Part shown: piece by piece, positions 17,046 to 26,167 of the stretch | Numbering within the stretch: the stretch's first letter is position 1 | Layout of the letters: every line of letters starts with the position of its first letter | Source of the DNA: Streptomyces sp. CNH099 | GTDB taxonomy: Bacteria > Actinomycetota > Actinomycetes > Streptomycetales > Streptomycetaceae | Length of the DNA stretch: 64,000 nt | Direction: 5' to 3' | Assembly (NCBI GenBank): GCA_000514715.1 | Contig: AZWL01000001.1 | Location: 434,186-498,185 of the forward strand | Program-made: the position numbers and the translations under genes | Notes under the pieces: model-generated | The model's database searches: none | Seen by the model: only the letters and a program-made list of their open reading frames with translations | Told to the model about the DNA's origin: nothing

Positions 17046-18449
17046 TTACTCAAGGGAGGTCTGCAGCGCGTCGACTTCCTCGTACGCCTCGCGCGCCGCC
17101 TCCTCGGCACTCGTCTGTCCCGAGGCCATGGCGCCGACGGCCTTGGCGACGGGCAGTTCGCCGTTGGTCGCGCCGACGAGCGCGCCCTCGCCCTGGTCGA
17201 TGCCCCACCGCTTCATGTCGCCGACGCCGGCGACGAGCTGGTCGAGCAGCTCCGGGGAGAAGACCTCCTCCATGGACCTGCGGGTGTCGACGCCCATGTC
17301 GCTGGCGCGCCAGGCGTCGACGTACCGCCCGGGCTCGCCGGGGGTGCCGGTGCGGACCGGGATCTTGCCTTCGGGCGCCATGCCGAACCAGTCCTCGTAG
17401 CCGGCGCTCATCATGTACTCGATGAACTCGGTCGACGCCTCGGTCTCGGCGGTCTTGGTGGCCAGCCACGAGGTGATCTCGCCGAACTGGGCGGGCTCGG
17501 CGCCGCCGGGTCCCCGCAGCGCGGTGACGATGCCGCTGTTCGACGCCAGGAACCCGGGGTCGTCCCGGCACCGGGCACAGCTCGGCAGGGCGTCGTCGCG
17601 CAGCCCGGCCAGCTCGTCCAGCAGGAACGAGGACCAGATGATCATGCTGGACCGGCCGGCGAAGTAGGTGGCCCGGGTGGTGTCGACGGTCTGCAGCCCG
17701 GGCGGCCCGTGGTCGCGGGCGAGGGTGCCGTACGTCTCGAAGGCGGTGCGGCACTGCGCGGAGTCCAGGGCGATGTCGCCGGCGCCGTCGACCAGGTCGC
17801 AGCCGTTGGCCAGGGCGAGGTCCTCGAAGCTCTGCTGGGTGAAGACGTCCGCGGGGTCGGTGGCGACGGAGATCCCGTCGCGGCCCCGGACGTCCATCCT
17901 GTCGGCGGCCTCCAGCAGGCTCGCGTAGTCGTCGGGGACGGGCAGCCCGGCCTCGCGGAACAGGTCCCGGCGGTACGCGACGATCTGCACCCAGGCGTCG
18001 GAGGGCACCCCGAGCCGGGTGCCGCCGTCGGCGGTCAGGCGCAGCCCGTTGGCGTCGAAGGTGTCCTCGCCGAGCCGGTCGACGACCTCGGCGGGGATGC
18101 GGGTGTTCAGCAGCTCGTTGCTGTACATCTGCCAGGCCTGGCCGAGCGGCACGGCGCCGATCACGTCCGGCAGGTCGCCGGCCGCGGCGGCCGACATGAT
18201 CAGCTGCGGCAGCTGGTTCTCGTCCACGCCGACCAGCTCGACCTCGATGCCGGTCTCGTCCTCGAAGCCGTCGATGACCTTCCGGGTGTGGGCGATGCGG
18301 TCGGTCAGGCTCTCCTCCGACCACACGGTGATCTTCCGGTCGGGCCTGCCCGGACCGGAGGCGTCGGTGGCACAGCCGGCGAGCACGCCCAGGGCGAGCG
18401 TGCCCGCGAGCAGGGCCGAGGTCCGCGACCGCCGGGTCCACATGCGCAT
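17046..18449 (-). CDS. Sugar-binding lipoprotein of the ROK-linked ABC transporter
   Basis: This 467-residue family 1 solute-binding lipoprotein has a signal ending in the lipobox VLAGC (Cys near residue 26). The mature part begins with KITVWSEESLTDRIAHTRKVIDGFEDETGIEVELVG. It contains typical binding-protein stretches such as LPDVIGAVPLGQAWQMYSNELL and GVPSDAWVQIVAYRRDLFREAGLP. A CRRCxxC-like cluster (SCARCRDDPG) near residue 290 is unusual for the family and could be a disulfide. ATG 18449 is chosen because AAAGGATCAGGA precedes it. A second ATG two codons later is the alternative. It is the first gene of the minus-strand operon, transcribed away from the shared regulatory region 18450-18606. 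Confidence 0.9.
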   Translation of the reverse strand: MRMWTRRSRTSALLAGTLALGVLAGCATDASGPGRPDRKITVWSEESLTDRIAHTRKVIDGFEDETGIEVELVGVDENQLPQLIMSAAAAGDLPDVIGAVPLGQAWQMYSNELLNTRIPAEVVDRLGEDTFDANGLRLTADGGTRLGVPSDAWVQIVAYRRDLFREAGLPVPDDYASLLEAADRMDVRGRDGISVATDPADVFTQQSFEDLALANGCDLVDGAGDIALDSAQCRTAFETYGTLARDHGPPGLQTVDTTRATYFAGRSSMIIWSSFLLDELAGLRDDALPSCARCRDDPGFLASNSGIVTALRGPGGAEPAQFGEITSWLATKTAETEASTEFIEYMMSAGYEDWFGMAPEGKIPVRTGTPGEPGRYVDAWRASDMGVDTRRSMEEVFSPELLDQLVAGVGDMKRWGIDQGEGALVGATNGELPVAKAVGAMASGQTSAEEAAREAYEEVDALQTSLE

Positions 18450-18519
18450 GTTCCTGATCCTTTGACTGTTTCCATGGATCGACTTAAGCGTTGGCAGACT
18501 GCATCTCAGCACTACTTTT

Positions 18520-18552
18520 TCTTGTTGACAAGACATAAGTCTGAGATATGTT
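18520..18552 (+). promoter_or_regulatory. Promoter with overlapping inverted repeat, probable ROK operator
   Basis: In an AT-rich island between the divergent arms, TTGACA (18525-18530) and TATGTT (18547-18552) are separated by 16 bases and read towards the dehydrogenase gene. The -35 box is embedded in the inverted repeat TCTTGT-TG-ACAAGA (18520-18533), so a bound repressor would block the polymerase. A second short repeat, AGAC-ATAA-GTCT, lies at 18531-18542. Control by the ROK protein at 13900-15099 is inferred from the locus architecture. Confidence 0.55.
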
Positions 18553-18606
18553 CGACGCAAGTCGTTAACAGCCGCGCCCCCGATCAGCCCAACCGGAGCA
18601 CCCACC

Positions 18607-19653
18607 GTGGAACGCGTCGTCCAGTTCACCGCCCCCCGCCAGGTCGAGGTCACCGCACACGAGCGCGCCGCGCTGCCCCCCGGCCACCTGCGGGTCCGCA
18701 CCCGGTACTCCGGCATCTCCGCGGGTACCGAACTCACCGCCTACCGGGGTACGAACCCCTATCTGACCCGCTCCTGGGACCCCGGCACCCGGCTGTTCCG
18801 CGAGGACGCGGCCGGGCTGTCGTATCCGGTCGCCGGCTGGGGCTACTCCGAGGTCGGCGAGGTCGCCGAGGTCTCCCCCGAGCTGGCCGGCACCCCCGGC
18901 CTGCCCGCGGTCGGCGACCTGGTCTGGGGCATCTGGGGGCACCGCAGCGAGGGCATCGTCCCCGCGGAGCGGCTGACCGGGCACACGCTGCCCGCCGGAC
19001 TCGACCCCCTGGCCGGGTCGTTCGCCCGGGTCGGGGCCGTTGCATACAACGCGGTCCTGGCCGCCGGACTGCACGTCGGCGAGGACGTCGCCGTCTTCGG
19101 CCAGGGCGTCATCGGGCTGCTCGCCACCCGGCTGGCCGCGCTGAACGGCGGCACGGTCACCGCCGTGGACGCCCTCGACACCCGGCTGGCCCGGGCCCGG
19201 GACCACGGCGCGGCCCGTACGCTCAACGCCCGCACCGACGCCGTCGCCGAGCAGATCCGGGCGGCGACCGACGGCCGCGGCACCGACGCCGCGATCGAGC
19301 TCAGCGGCGCGTACCCGGCGCTGCACGAGGCGCTGCGCTCCGTCGTCGTCGACGGCCGGGTGGTGGCCGCCGGCTTCTACCAGGGCGACGCCGTCGGGCT
19401 GCGGCTCGGCGACGAGTTCCACCACAACCGGGTGCAGCTCGTCTGCTCCCAGATCGGCGGCGTCCCGCCGCAGCTCGCCGGGCGGTGGGACCAGCGGCGG
19501 CTGCAGCGGACGTTCCTGCGGCTGGTCGCCGAGGGCCGGGTCGAGGTGCTGCCGCTGGTCAGCCACGTGGTGCCGGCGGACGCGGCGGCGGACGCCTACG
19601 CCCTGCTCGACGAGCGCCCCCACGACGCCATGCAGGTCGTCCTGGAGTTCTGA
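18607..19653 (+). CDS. Medium-chain (MDR) alcohol/sugar dehydrogenase
   Basis: The 348-residue protein starts at GTG 18607, preceded by GGAG at eight bases. It has the GroES-like N-terminal domain (PPGHLRVRTRYSGISAGTELTAYRG, VAGWGYSEVGEVAEV) and a Rossmann domain with VAVFGQGVIGLLATRLAALNGGTVTAVDALDTRL. The usual catalytic zinc cysteine of the GxCxxD segment is replaced by Ser in GISAGTE, so it is probably not a classical zinc enzyme. It resembles the zinc-less MDR branch found in sugar catabolic operons. It is the first gene of the plus-strand arm, followed after 87 bp by an isomerase gene. It probably oxidises a hydroxyl of the imported sugar. Substrate unknown. Confidence 0.85.
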   Translation: MERVVQFTAPRQVEVTAHERAALPPGHLRVRTRYSGISAGTELTAYRGTNPYLTRSWDPGTRLFREDAAGLSYPVAGWGYSEVGEVAEVSPELAGTPGLPAVGDLVWGIWGHRSEGIVPAERLTGHTLPAGLDPLAGSFARVGAVAYNAVLAAGLHVGEDVAVFGQGVIGLLATRLAALNGGTVTAVDALDTRLARARDHGAARTLNARTDAVAEQIRAATDGRGTDAAIELSGAYPALHEALRSVVVDGRVVAAGFYQGDAVGLRLGDEFHHNRVQLVCSQIGGVPPQLAGRWDQRRLQRTFLRLVAEGRVEVLPLVSHVVPADAAADAYALLDERPHDAMQVVLEF

Positions 19654-19740
19654 GGCCGCCGCGCCCGGCCCCGCACGCCGCCCCGCACGTCCGCGCACAC
19701 CCCCGCGCACACCTCCGCGCAGAAAGGCCACCCGCCCCCC

Positions 19741-20541
19741 ATGTTCTCCCTCGCAGCCCAGGAACAGCTCCTGCCCGGCGACACCCTCCAGCAGAAGTGG
19801 GAGTTCGCGCAGGCCGCCGGCTACGCCGGCATCGAGCTGCGCGCCCAGGGCGACCTGCGCTTCGCCGCCCGGCTGCCCGAGCTGAAGCGGGCGCTCGCCG
19901 ACGGCGTCGTCATGCCCACCGTCTGCGTGGAGATGCTGCACTTCTTCGGCGCGTTCGACGCCGAGCAGCGCCGCGACGCGGTGGTGCAGCTCAAGTCCCA
20001 GCTGTCGGTGATCGCCGAGATCGGCGGCGTCGGCGCGCAGACCCCCGCCTCGTACGGGATGTTCTCCCGCCGGCTGCCGCCCTTCGCCCCGCCGCGGGAC
20101 GCGGCCGGGGACCGCGCCGTACTCCTCGACGGGCTGGCCGAACTGGGCGAGCACGCGCGCCGCGAGGGCGTCACGCTGTTCCTTGAGCCCCTCAACCGCT
20201 ACGAGGACCACATGGTCAACCGGCTGGAGCAGGCCACCGACCTCATCCGCGCCACCGGCCTGGACAGCGTGCGGATCGGCATCGACAGCTACCACATGAA
20301 CATCGAGGAGGCCGACCCGGCCGCCGCCATCCTCGACAACGCCCCCTGGATCGGCCACGCGCAGGTCTCCGACTCCAACCGCTGCCAGCCCGGCGCCGGC
20401 CACCTCGACTGGCCGGCCTGGCTCGGCGCGCTGCACGCCGCCGGCTACTCCGGCTGGCTCGCCGCCGAGTGCCGGCTGACCGGCGACCCGGCGGCGGCCG
20501 TCGCCGCCGTGCCCGGCTTCCTGCGCAGGGCCGGCGCATGA
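19741..20541 (+). CDS. Sugar phosphate isomerase/epimerase family (TIM barrel)
   Basis: The 266-residue protein belongs to the AP_endonuc_2 / xylose-isomerase-like TIM-barrel family (PF01261). It shows the metal-binding pattern expected for this family: LFLEPLNRYEDH (Glu and His region), GIDSYHMNIEE (Asp/His), HAQVSDSNR and a final WLAAECRL. Relatives are 3-keto-sugar or hydroxypyruvate-type isomerases and epimerases. Combined with the neighbouring MDR and Gfo/Idh oxidoreductases, this suggests an oxidation-epimerisation or oxidation-elimination route on a glycoside, as in 3-keto-glycoside metabolism. That pathway is inference. The start overlaps nothing; the stop overlaps the next gene by ATGA. 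Confidence 0.85.
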   Translation: MFSLAAQEQLLPGDTLQQKWEFAQAAGYAGIELRAQGDLRFAARLPELKRALADGVVMPTVCVEMLHFFGAFDAEQRRDAVVQLKSQLSVIAEIGGVGAQTPASYGMFSRRLPPFAPPRDAAGDRAVLLDGLAELGEHARREGVTLFLEPLNRYEDHMVNRLEQATDLIRATGLDSVRIGIDSYHMNIEEADPAAAILDNAPWIGHAQVSDSNRCQPGAGHLDWPAWLGALHAAGYSGWLAAECRLTGDPAAAVAAVPGFLRRAGA

Positions 20542-22031
20542 CGGCGGCGCCCGCGGAGGGGCGGGGCGCGACCGCGCTGACCGCGTCGCCCGGCGACCGG
20601 GCGGGCGCCGGCAGCCCGGCGCGTGCACGGCCGGAGGACCCGTGGCGGGCCGCCGCGGCGGTGCTCCTCGGCAACTGGACCGGCACCGCCACCGTGCCGT
20701 CGCGCACCCTCTACCCGCACCAGTGGAGCTGGGACTCGGCGTTCGTCGCCGTCGGGCTGCGGCACCTGTCGCCGCGGCGCGCGCAGCGCGAGCTGGAGAT
20801 GCTGCTGGGCGCCCAGTGGGGCGACGGCCGGGTCCCCCACATCGTCTTCAACCCGGCGGTGCCGCACGCCGCGTACTTCCCGGGGCCGGACTTCTGGCGC
20901 TCGGCGGGCTCCGGCGCCGGGGGCCGCGCGGGCGGGAGCACGGGCGCGGGCGCGCGGGCCGGCGCCCCGGCGCACCTGGAGACCTCCGGCCTCGTGCAGC
21001 CGCCGGTGCACGCGCTCGCGGCGCTGCTGGTGCACCGGGCGGACCCGGCGGCCTCCGCGCGCCGCGGCTTCCTGCCCCGGATCTACCCGCGGCTCCTGGC
21101 CTGGCACCGCTACCTCACCGCGGACCGCGACCTCGGCGGCGCCGGCCTGGCCGCGATCGTCCACCCCTGGGAGTCCGGGATGGACAACAGCCCGGCCTGG
21201 GACGGCCCGCTGGCCCGGGTCGAACCGGCCGCGGCGGCGTCGTTCCGCCGGGCCGACCTCGACCACGGCGACCCGGCCGACCGGCCGACGGATCTCGACT
21301 ACGGGCGCTACGTGCGGCTCGCCGCCGACTACCGCGACGCGGGCTACGCCGACGCGGCGGCGCGGCACGGCTTCGCCGTCGAGGACCCGTGCGTGAACGC
21401 GCTGCTGATCGCCTCGGAGGAGGCGATGGCGGAGATCGCGGCGGAGCTGGCCGCCGCGGGCCCCGCGCCGTACGGGGCCGGCCCCCGCCCCGGCCCGGCA
21501 GCGCACCGGGAGCGGGCCGCGCGGCTGACGGAGGCGCTGGTGGCCCGGCTCTGGGACCCCGGCGCGGGCATCTTCCGCGGCCGCGACCTGCGCGCGGACC
21601 GGCCGCTCGACGGGTACGGCGTCGCCGGGCTGACCCCGCTGCTCGCCTCCGGCCTGCCGCCGGCGGTGGCCCGGGCGCTGGCGGCCACCCTGGCGGGCGA
21701 GCGCTTCCGCCTCGGGGAGCTGCCGCTGGTCGCCTCGTACGACCTGACGGGACCGGCGTTCGACCGCACCCGGTACTGGCGCGGTCCGGCGTGGTTCAAC
21801 ACCGCCTGGCTGGTGGAGCGCGGCCTGCGGCGGCACGGCGTGGCCGGGCCGGCGGACGCGCTGCGGCGGGCGGTGCCGGCCCTGGCGGCGGCGTCGGGCT
21901 TCGCGGAGTACGTGGACCCGCTGACGGGCGCGGCCCGGGGGGCGCGGGACTTCAGCTGGACGGCGGCGCTGGCGCTGGACCTGGCGGCGGAGGCCGGGGG
22001 CTGGCCGGCGGCCGGGGCGGCGGCGCGATGA
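20538..22031 (+). CDS. (alpha/alpha)6-barrel glycoside hydrolase, mannosylglycerate-hydrolase-like
   Basis: This 497-residue cytosolic protein overlaps the preceding stop codon (ATGA). It has the substrate-facing motifs of the MGH1-like and trehalase-like (GH63/GH37) families: YPHQWSWDSAF near residue 60, VQPPVHALAAL, and HPWESGMDNSPAWD. In the last, Asp216 would be the general acid. A C-terminal RYWRGPAWFNTAWLVERGL and a GFAEYVDPLTG glutamate would be the base. Low-complexity Ala/Gly insertions lie near residues 122 to 145. These enzymes release glucose or mannose from short alpha-linked compounds. With a sugar importer across the divergent promoter, it probably hydrolyses the imported compound inside the cell. 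The exact linkage cannot be read. Confidence 0.8.
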   Translation: MTAAPAEGRGATALTASPGDRAGAGSPARARPEDPWRAAAAVLLGNWTGTATVPSRTLYPHQWSWDSAFVAVGLRHLSPRRAQRELEMLLGAQWGDGRVPHIVFNPAVPHAAYFPGPDFWRSAGSGAGGRAGGSTGAGARAGAPAHLETSGLVQPPVHALAALLVHRADPAASARRGFLPRIYPRLLAWHRYLTADRDLGGAGLAAIVHPWESGMDNSPAWDGPLARVEPAAAASFRRADLDHGDPADRPTDLDYGRYVRLAADYRDAGYADAAARHGFAVEDPCVNALLIASEEAMAEIAAELAAAGPAPYGAGPRPGPAAHRERAARLTEALVARLWDPGAGIFRGRDLRADRPLDGYGVAGLTPLLASGLPPAVARALAATLAGERFRLGELPLVASYDLTGPAFDRTRYWRGPAWFNTAWLVERGLRRHGVAGPADALRRAVPALAAASGFAEYVDPLTGAARGARDFSWTAALALDLAAEAGGWPAAGAAAR

Positions 22032-24229
22032 GCGGCGACGGGCGCGTACTGCTCGCGCGGGACGGCACGTTCGCCGCCCTCACCCCCGGCGGCGGCGTCA
22101 CCGGCCGCCGCGGCGCCTCCCCGGACGGGCTGTTCCGCCGCGACGCCCGGCACCTGAGCCGCTGGCGGCTGACGGTCGACGGCGCCGAGCCCGCGGTCCT
22201 GGTGCCGGCCCGGGACGGCCGGCTCCCGGCCGCCGCCGTCCTCACCCCGCCGGGCGGCCGCGACGAGCCCGCGCCGTACACGGTGTTCCGCGAGCAGGCG
22301 GTGGCCTCGGGCGTGCTGGTGGAGCGGCTGCGGCTGGTCAGCAACCGCCCGGAGCCGGTGACGGCCCGGCTGGAGCTGCTGGCGGACGCGGACTTCGCGG
22401 ACCTCTTCGAGCTGCGCTCGGACGGGCGGACGTACCCGCGCCCGGCGGACGCCGCGCGGGAGGCGCGGGAGCTGCCGGACGGCGCGGAGTTCACGTACCG
22501 CCGCGGCGCGCAGTGGTGCTCCCGTACGGCGGTCAGGTGCGCTCCTCCTCCGGAGGAGGTGACGGAGGTGCCCGCGGAGAGCCGGGCGAAGGGGGCCGAT
22601 GGCCGGGCCGGCGGTCGCGGTGCGAGCGCCACGGGTGTCGTCGGGGCGGGCACCGCGGACGCGGGCACCGCCGGCGGAACCCCGGGGACCGGGCCGAGCG
22701 AGGACGTGCGCGCCGCGAGCGCGCAGCGCGCGGCAGCTGCCGCGGCCGGTACCGCCCGGCGGCTGGCCTGGACGCTGACGCTCCCGCCGCACGGCGACGT
22801 GGAGCTGGCCCTGCGCGTCGAGGCGCGCCCGCACGGCGCGCCGAACGTCGCGGACGCCGCGACCCCGGCGCAGGCCGCCACCGATCTGCGCGCCGGGATC
22901 GAGGCGTTCACGCACCCGCCGGTCGGGGCCGGGCCGGACACCGGCGCCACCGCAACGGCACCCCCGCACACCGCCGTCCGGCCCCCGGCCCCTGTTCTCT
23001 CCCCCACCGAGCGGTCCGCGCTCGCGCGCGCGTGCGCGCAGGGGCTCGCCGACCTCGCGCTGCTGCGGGTGCCCGCCACCGGGCCCCGCGCGGAGGCGCT
23101 CACCGTGCCCGGGGCCGGGGTCCCGTGGTTCCTGACGCTGTTCGGGCGCGACTCCGTGCTCACCTCGCTGTTCGCCCTGCCCTACCGCCCCGCCCTCGCC
23201 CGCGACACCCTCCTGGCGCTCGCCGCCACGCAGGGCACCCGCCACGACGCCTTCTCCGCCGAGCAGCCCGGCCGCATCGCGCACGAGCTGCGCCACGGCG
23301 AGCTGGCCGCGTTCCGGCAGGTGCCGTACGGGCGTTACTACGGGTCCGTCGACGTCACCCCGCTCTTCCTCGTCCTGCTCCAGGCGTACGCCGACGCCAC
23401 CGGCGACACCGCGCTCGCCGGGCGGCTGGAGCCGCAGGCGCGGGCCGCCGTCGCGTGGCTGCTCGGCGACGGCGGGCTGGCGGAGCACGGCTGGCTGGTC
23501 TACACCCCCGACCCCGGCGGGCTGGTCAACCAGAACTGGAAGGACTCCGCGGGCGCGATCTGCTTCGCGGACGGCTCCCCGGCCGAGGGCCCGGTCGCCG
23601 TCGCCGAGGCCCAGGGCTACGCGTACGACGCCCTCGTGCGCACCGCGCGCCTCGCCCGCGCCGTCTGGGGCGACGCCGCGTACGCCGACCGCCTCGACGC
23701 CGTCGCCGCCGACCTGCGCGACCGCTTCCACCGCGACTTCTGGCTGCCCGCCCGGGACTTCCCGGCGCTGGCGCTCGACGGCCGCGGGCGGCGGGCGGAC
23801 GCGCTCGCCTCGGACGCGGGCCACCTGCTGTGGTCCGGGATCCTCGACCCGGAGCGCGGCAGGCGCACCGGACGGCGGCTGCTGGCGGACGACTTCTTCT
23901 CGGGGTGGGCGGTGCGCACGCTGGCGGCCGGTCAGGTGCCGTACCACCCGCTGTCGTACCATCGCGGGAGCTGCTGGCCGCACGACAACGCCGTGATCGC
24001 CCTCGGCCTGGCCCGCTACGGACTCGCCGCCGAGGTGCGGAAGCTGGCCCGGGGGCTCCTCGCCACGGCCGAGGCGCACGGCTGGCGACTGCCGGAGGTG
24101 CTGGCCGGTTACGCACGCAGCGACCACCCGGCGCCCGTACCGTATCCCCACGCCTGCTCCCCGCAGGCGTGGGCGGCTGCCACGCCGCTGGCGCTGCTCA
24201 CCGCAGTCTCCGGGGGCGGCGGAACCTGA
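22028..24229 (+). CDS. Glycogen-debranching-type amylo-alpha-1,6-glucosidase-like hydrolase
   Basis: The 733-residue protein starts at ATG 22028, overlapping the previous stop. Its N-terminal beta-sandwich (GDE_N_bis type, about 1 to 270) opens with RVLLARDGTFAALTPGGGV, then SPDGLFRRDARHLSRWRLTVDG. A low-complexity Gly/Ala/Thr insertion occupies about residues 185 to 235. The C-terminal (alpha/alpha)6 barrel has VPWFLTLFGRDSVLTSL, GRYYGSVDVTPLFLVLLQAYA, NQNWKDS and SCWPHDNAVIALGLARYG. The latter combination is typical of amylo-alpha-1,6-glucosidase and related enzymes. It ends the four-gene plus-strand arm and probably acts with the preceding hydrolase on an oligosaccharide. It converges on the NhaA gene with 45 bp between. 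Confidence 0.85.
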   Translation: MSGDGRVLLARDGTFAALTPGGGVTGRRGASPDGLFRRDARHLSRWRLTVDGAEPAVLVPARDGRLPAAAVLTPPGGRDEPAPYTVFREQAVASGVLVERLRLVSNRPEPVTARLELLADADFADLFELRSDGRTYPRPADAAREARELPDGAEFTYRRGAQWCSRTAVRCAPPPEEVTEVPAESRAKGADGRAGGRGASATGVVGAGTADAGTAGGTPGTGPSEDVRAASAQRAAAAAAGTARRLAWTLTLPPHGDVELALRVEARPHGAPNVADAATPAQAATDLRAGIEAFTHPPVGAGPDTGATATAPPHTAVRPPAPVLSPTERSALARACAQGLADLALLRVPATGPRAEALTVPGAGVPWFLTLFGRDSVLTSLFALPYRPALARDTLLALAATQGTRHDAFSAEQPGRIAHELRHGELAAFRQVPYGRYYGSVDVTPLFLVLLQAYADATGDTALAGRLEPQARAAVAWLLGDGGLAEHGWLVYTPDPGGLVNQNWKDSAGAICFADGSPAEGPVAVAEAQGYAYDALVRTARLARAVWGDAAYADRLDAVAADLRDRFHRDFWLPARDFPALALDGRGRRADALASDAGHLLWSGILDPERGRRTGRRLLADDFFSGWAVRTLAAGQVPYHPLSYHRGSCWPHDNAVIALGLARYGLAAEVRKLARGLLATAEAHGWRLPEVLAGYARSDHPAPVPYPHACSPQAWAAATPLALLTAVSGGGGT

Positions 24230-24274
24230 CGCCCGCCGCCTCCGGTCCCCGCCCGCCGCGCCCGGGGCCCGGGC

Positions 24275-26167
24275 TCACGCCTCCGGCTCGTCCAGCGCCA
24301 CCCGGTCCCGCGCCGCCCGCACCGCCGCGGACAGGCTGCCGATGTCGTACGCGCCGTGGTGGCGGCGGCCGTTGACGAAGAACGTCGGCGTGCCCGCGAC
24401 GCCGCTGAGGTCCGCGGACTCCGTGTCCTCGGTGACATGCCCGACGCCGGCGCGGGAGCGCAGCGACCGGCGGAACCGCTCGACGTCGAGCCCCAGCTCC
24501 GCCGCGTGCTCCAGCAGGTCGCCCGGCTTCAGCCGGTCCTGGTGGGCGAGCAGCCGGTCGTGCATCGGCCAGAACGCGCCCTGTTCGGCCGCCGCCTCCC
24601 CGGCCTCGGCGGCGAGCTGGGCGCGCGGGTGCACGTCGGTGAGCGGCAGGTGCCGCCAGACGTAGCGGACGTCGCCGAAGTCGGCGAGGAGGCTGCGTAC
24701 GACGGGCTCGGCCTTCCCGCAGTACGGGCACTCGAAGTCGCCGTACTCGACGACCGTGACGGGCGCGTTCAGCGGGCCGCGGATGTGGTCGCGCCCGGGG
24801 TCCACCGGCACGGCGAGGTCGACGATGACGGGGGCGGTGCCGAGCAGCGCGCGGGTGCGCAGCGGTCGCGGCAGGCGCCCGGTCACGAAGGCGACGAGCG
24901 CGGTGACGAGGACGGAGCCGAGGACGGCGGCGAGGACGCCGATCTTCGCCTCCTCCAGCCGCTCGCCGTCGAAGGCCATCGTGGCGATCAGCACGGCGAT
25001 GGTGAAGCCGATGCCGGTGATGGCGCCGCCGCCGGCGACGGACGCCCAGCCGACGGGCGGCTGCAGCCGGCCCCCGCTCAGCCGGGTCGTCAGCGCCGTC
25101 GCGCCGACGACGCCGAGCGGCTTGCCCACGACGAAGGCGAGGAAGACCCCCAGCGTGACGGGCGAGGCGACCGCGCTCGACAGGGCGTCCCCGCCCAGCC
25201 GGATACCGGTGTTGGCCAGGGCGAACAGCGGCACGACCAGATAGCTGCTCCACGGGTGGTACATCCGCAGCAGCCGCTCGTTGGGGGAGAGCGCCGAGGC
25301 GATGCCCTGCCGCGCCACCCGCTCCAGCTCGGGGGTGGGCTGCTCGCGGAACGAGCGGAACAGCCCGCTGGCCCGCTCCAGCTCGCTGCGCGGCGCCGGG
25401 TAGGCGAAGGTCATCAGCCCGATCAGCAGCCCGACGACGACGGGGTCGACCCCGGACTCCTCGAACGCCAGCCACATCGCGACGCCGAGCGCCGCGTAGA
25501 CCGGGCCGCGGCGGCTCCCCGACGACCGCACCGCGATGATCGCCGCGAAGAAGGCGGCTCCGATCAGCAGCGGGAGCCAGCGCACGCTGTCGCTGTAGAC
25601 GAAGGCGATGACGGCCAGGACGACGAAGTCGTCGACGACCGCGATGGTGAGGACGAAGGTGTAGAGGGGGCGCGGGAACCGCTTCCCCAGCAGGGCCAGC
25701 AGGCCGAGCGCGAACGCGGTGTCGGTGGACATCGCCACGCCCCAGCCGGAGGCGGACGGGTCGCCGGCGTTGAAGGCGAGGAAGATGAGCACCGGGACGA
25801 GCATGCCGGCGAGTCCGGCCGCGAACGGCAGCGTCACGCGGCGCAGCTCGCGCAGCTCCCCCATGTCGAACTCGCGCCGCACCTCCAGGCCGATGACCAG
25901 GAAGAAGATGGTCATCAAGCCGCTGTTCACCCATTCGCGCAGGTCGAGGGAGAGGCCGTGGTCGCCCAGCTCGACGGACAGGTGCGTGTGCCAGACGTCG
26001 GTGTAGCTGCCCGGGGCGGCGTTGGCCCAGACGAGCGCGGCGACCGCGGCGGCGACGAGGAACGCGGCGCTGCCGGTCTCGGTGCGGATGAACGTCCACC
26101 GGGGCGACGTGGTGGGACGGTTGCACATCGTCCGGTCGGCGGGCGGGGCGGCGTCCGGCTGCGGCAT
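24275..26167 (-). CDS. nhaA: NhaA-type Na+/H+ antiporter fused to a DsbA-like thioredoxin domain
   Basis: The 630-residue protein has an N-terminal NhaA domain (about residues 20 to 425, 11 to 12 helices). It has the conserved MSTDTAFALGLLALLG (Asp149) and VVDD (Asp179-Asp180), matching the three functional aspartates of E. coli NhaA. A C-terminal DsbA-like domain (about 450 to 625) has the redox site CPYC (Cys480, Cys483) and the cis-proline loop VAGTPTFFVNG. NhaA exchanges sodium for protons. The thioredoxin domain probably faces the outside and handles disulfides. Such fusions occur in actinobacteria. The start at ATG 26167 leaves a 20-residue polar head before the first helix. No neighbour explains a link between ion exchange and redox. 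Confidence 0.9.
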   Translation of the reverse strand: MPQPDAAPPADRTMCNRPTTSPRWTFIRTETGSAAFLVAAAVAALVWANAAPGSYTDVWHTHLSVELGDHGLSLDLREWVNSGLMTIFFLVIGLEVRREFDMGELRELRRVTLPFAAGLAGMLVPVLIFLAFNAGDPSASGWGVAMSTDTAFALGLLALLGKRFPRPLYTFVLTIAVVDDFVVLAVIAFVYSDSVRWLPLLIGAAFFAAIIAVRSSGSRRGPVYAALGVAMWLAFEESGVDPVVVGLLIGLMTFAYPAPRSELERASGLFRSFREQPTPELERVARQGIASALSPNERLLRMYHPWSSYLVVPLFALANTGIRLGGDALSSAVASPVTLGVFLAFVVGKPLGVVGATALTTRLSGGRLQPPVGWASVAGGGAITGIGFTIAVLIATMAFDGERLEEAKIGVLAAVLGSVLVTALVAFVTGRLPRPLRTRALLGTAPVIVDLAVPVDPGRDHIRGPLNAPVTVVEYGDFECPYCGKAEPVVRSLLADFGDVRYVWRHLPLTDVHPRAQLAAEAGEAAAEQGAFWPMHDRLLAHQDRLKPGDLLEHAAELGLDVERFRRSLRSRAGVGHVTEDTESADLSGVAGTPTFFVNGRRHHGAYDIGSLSAAVRAARDRVALDEPEA

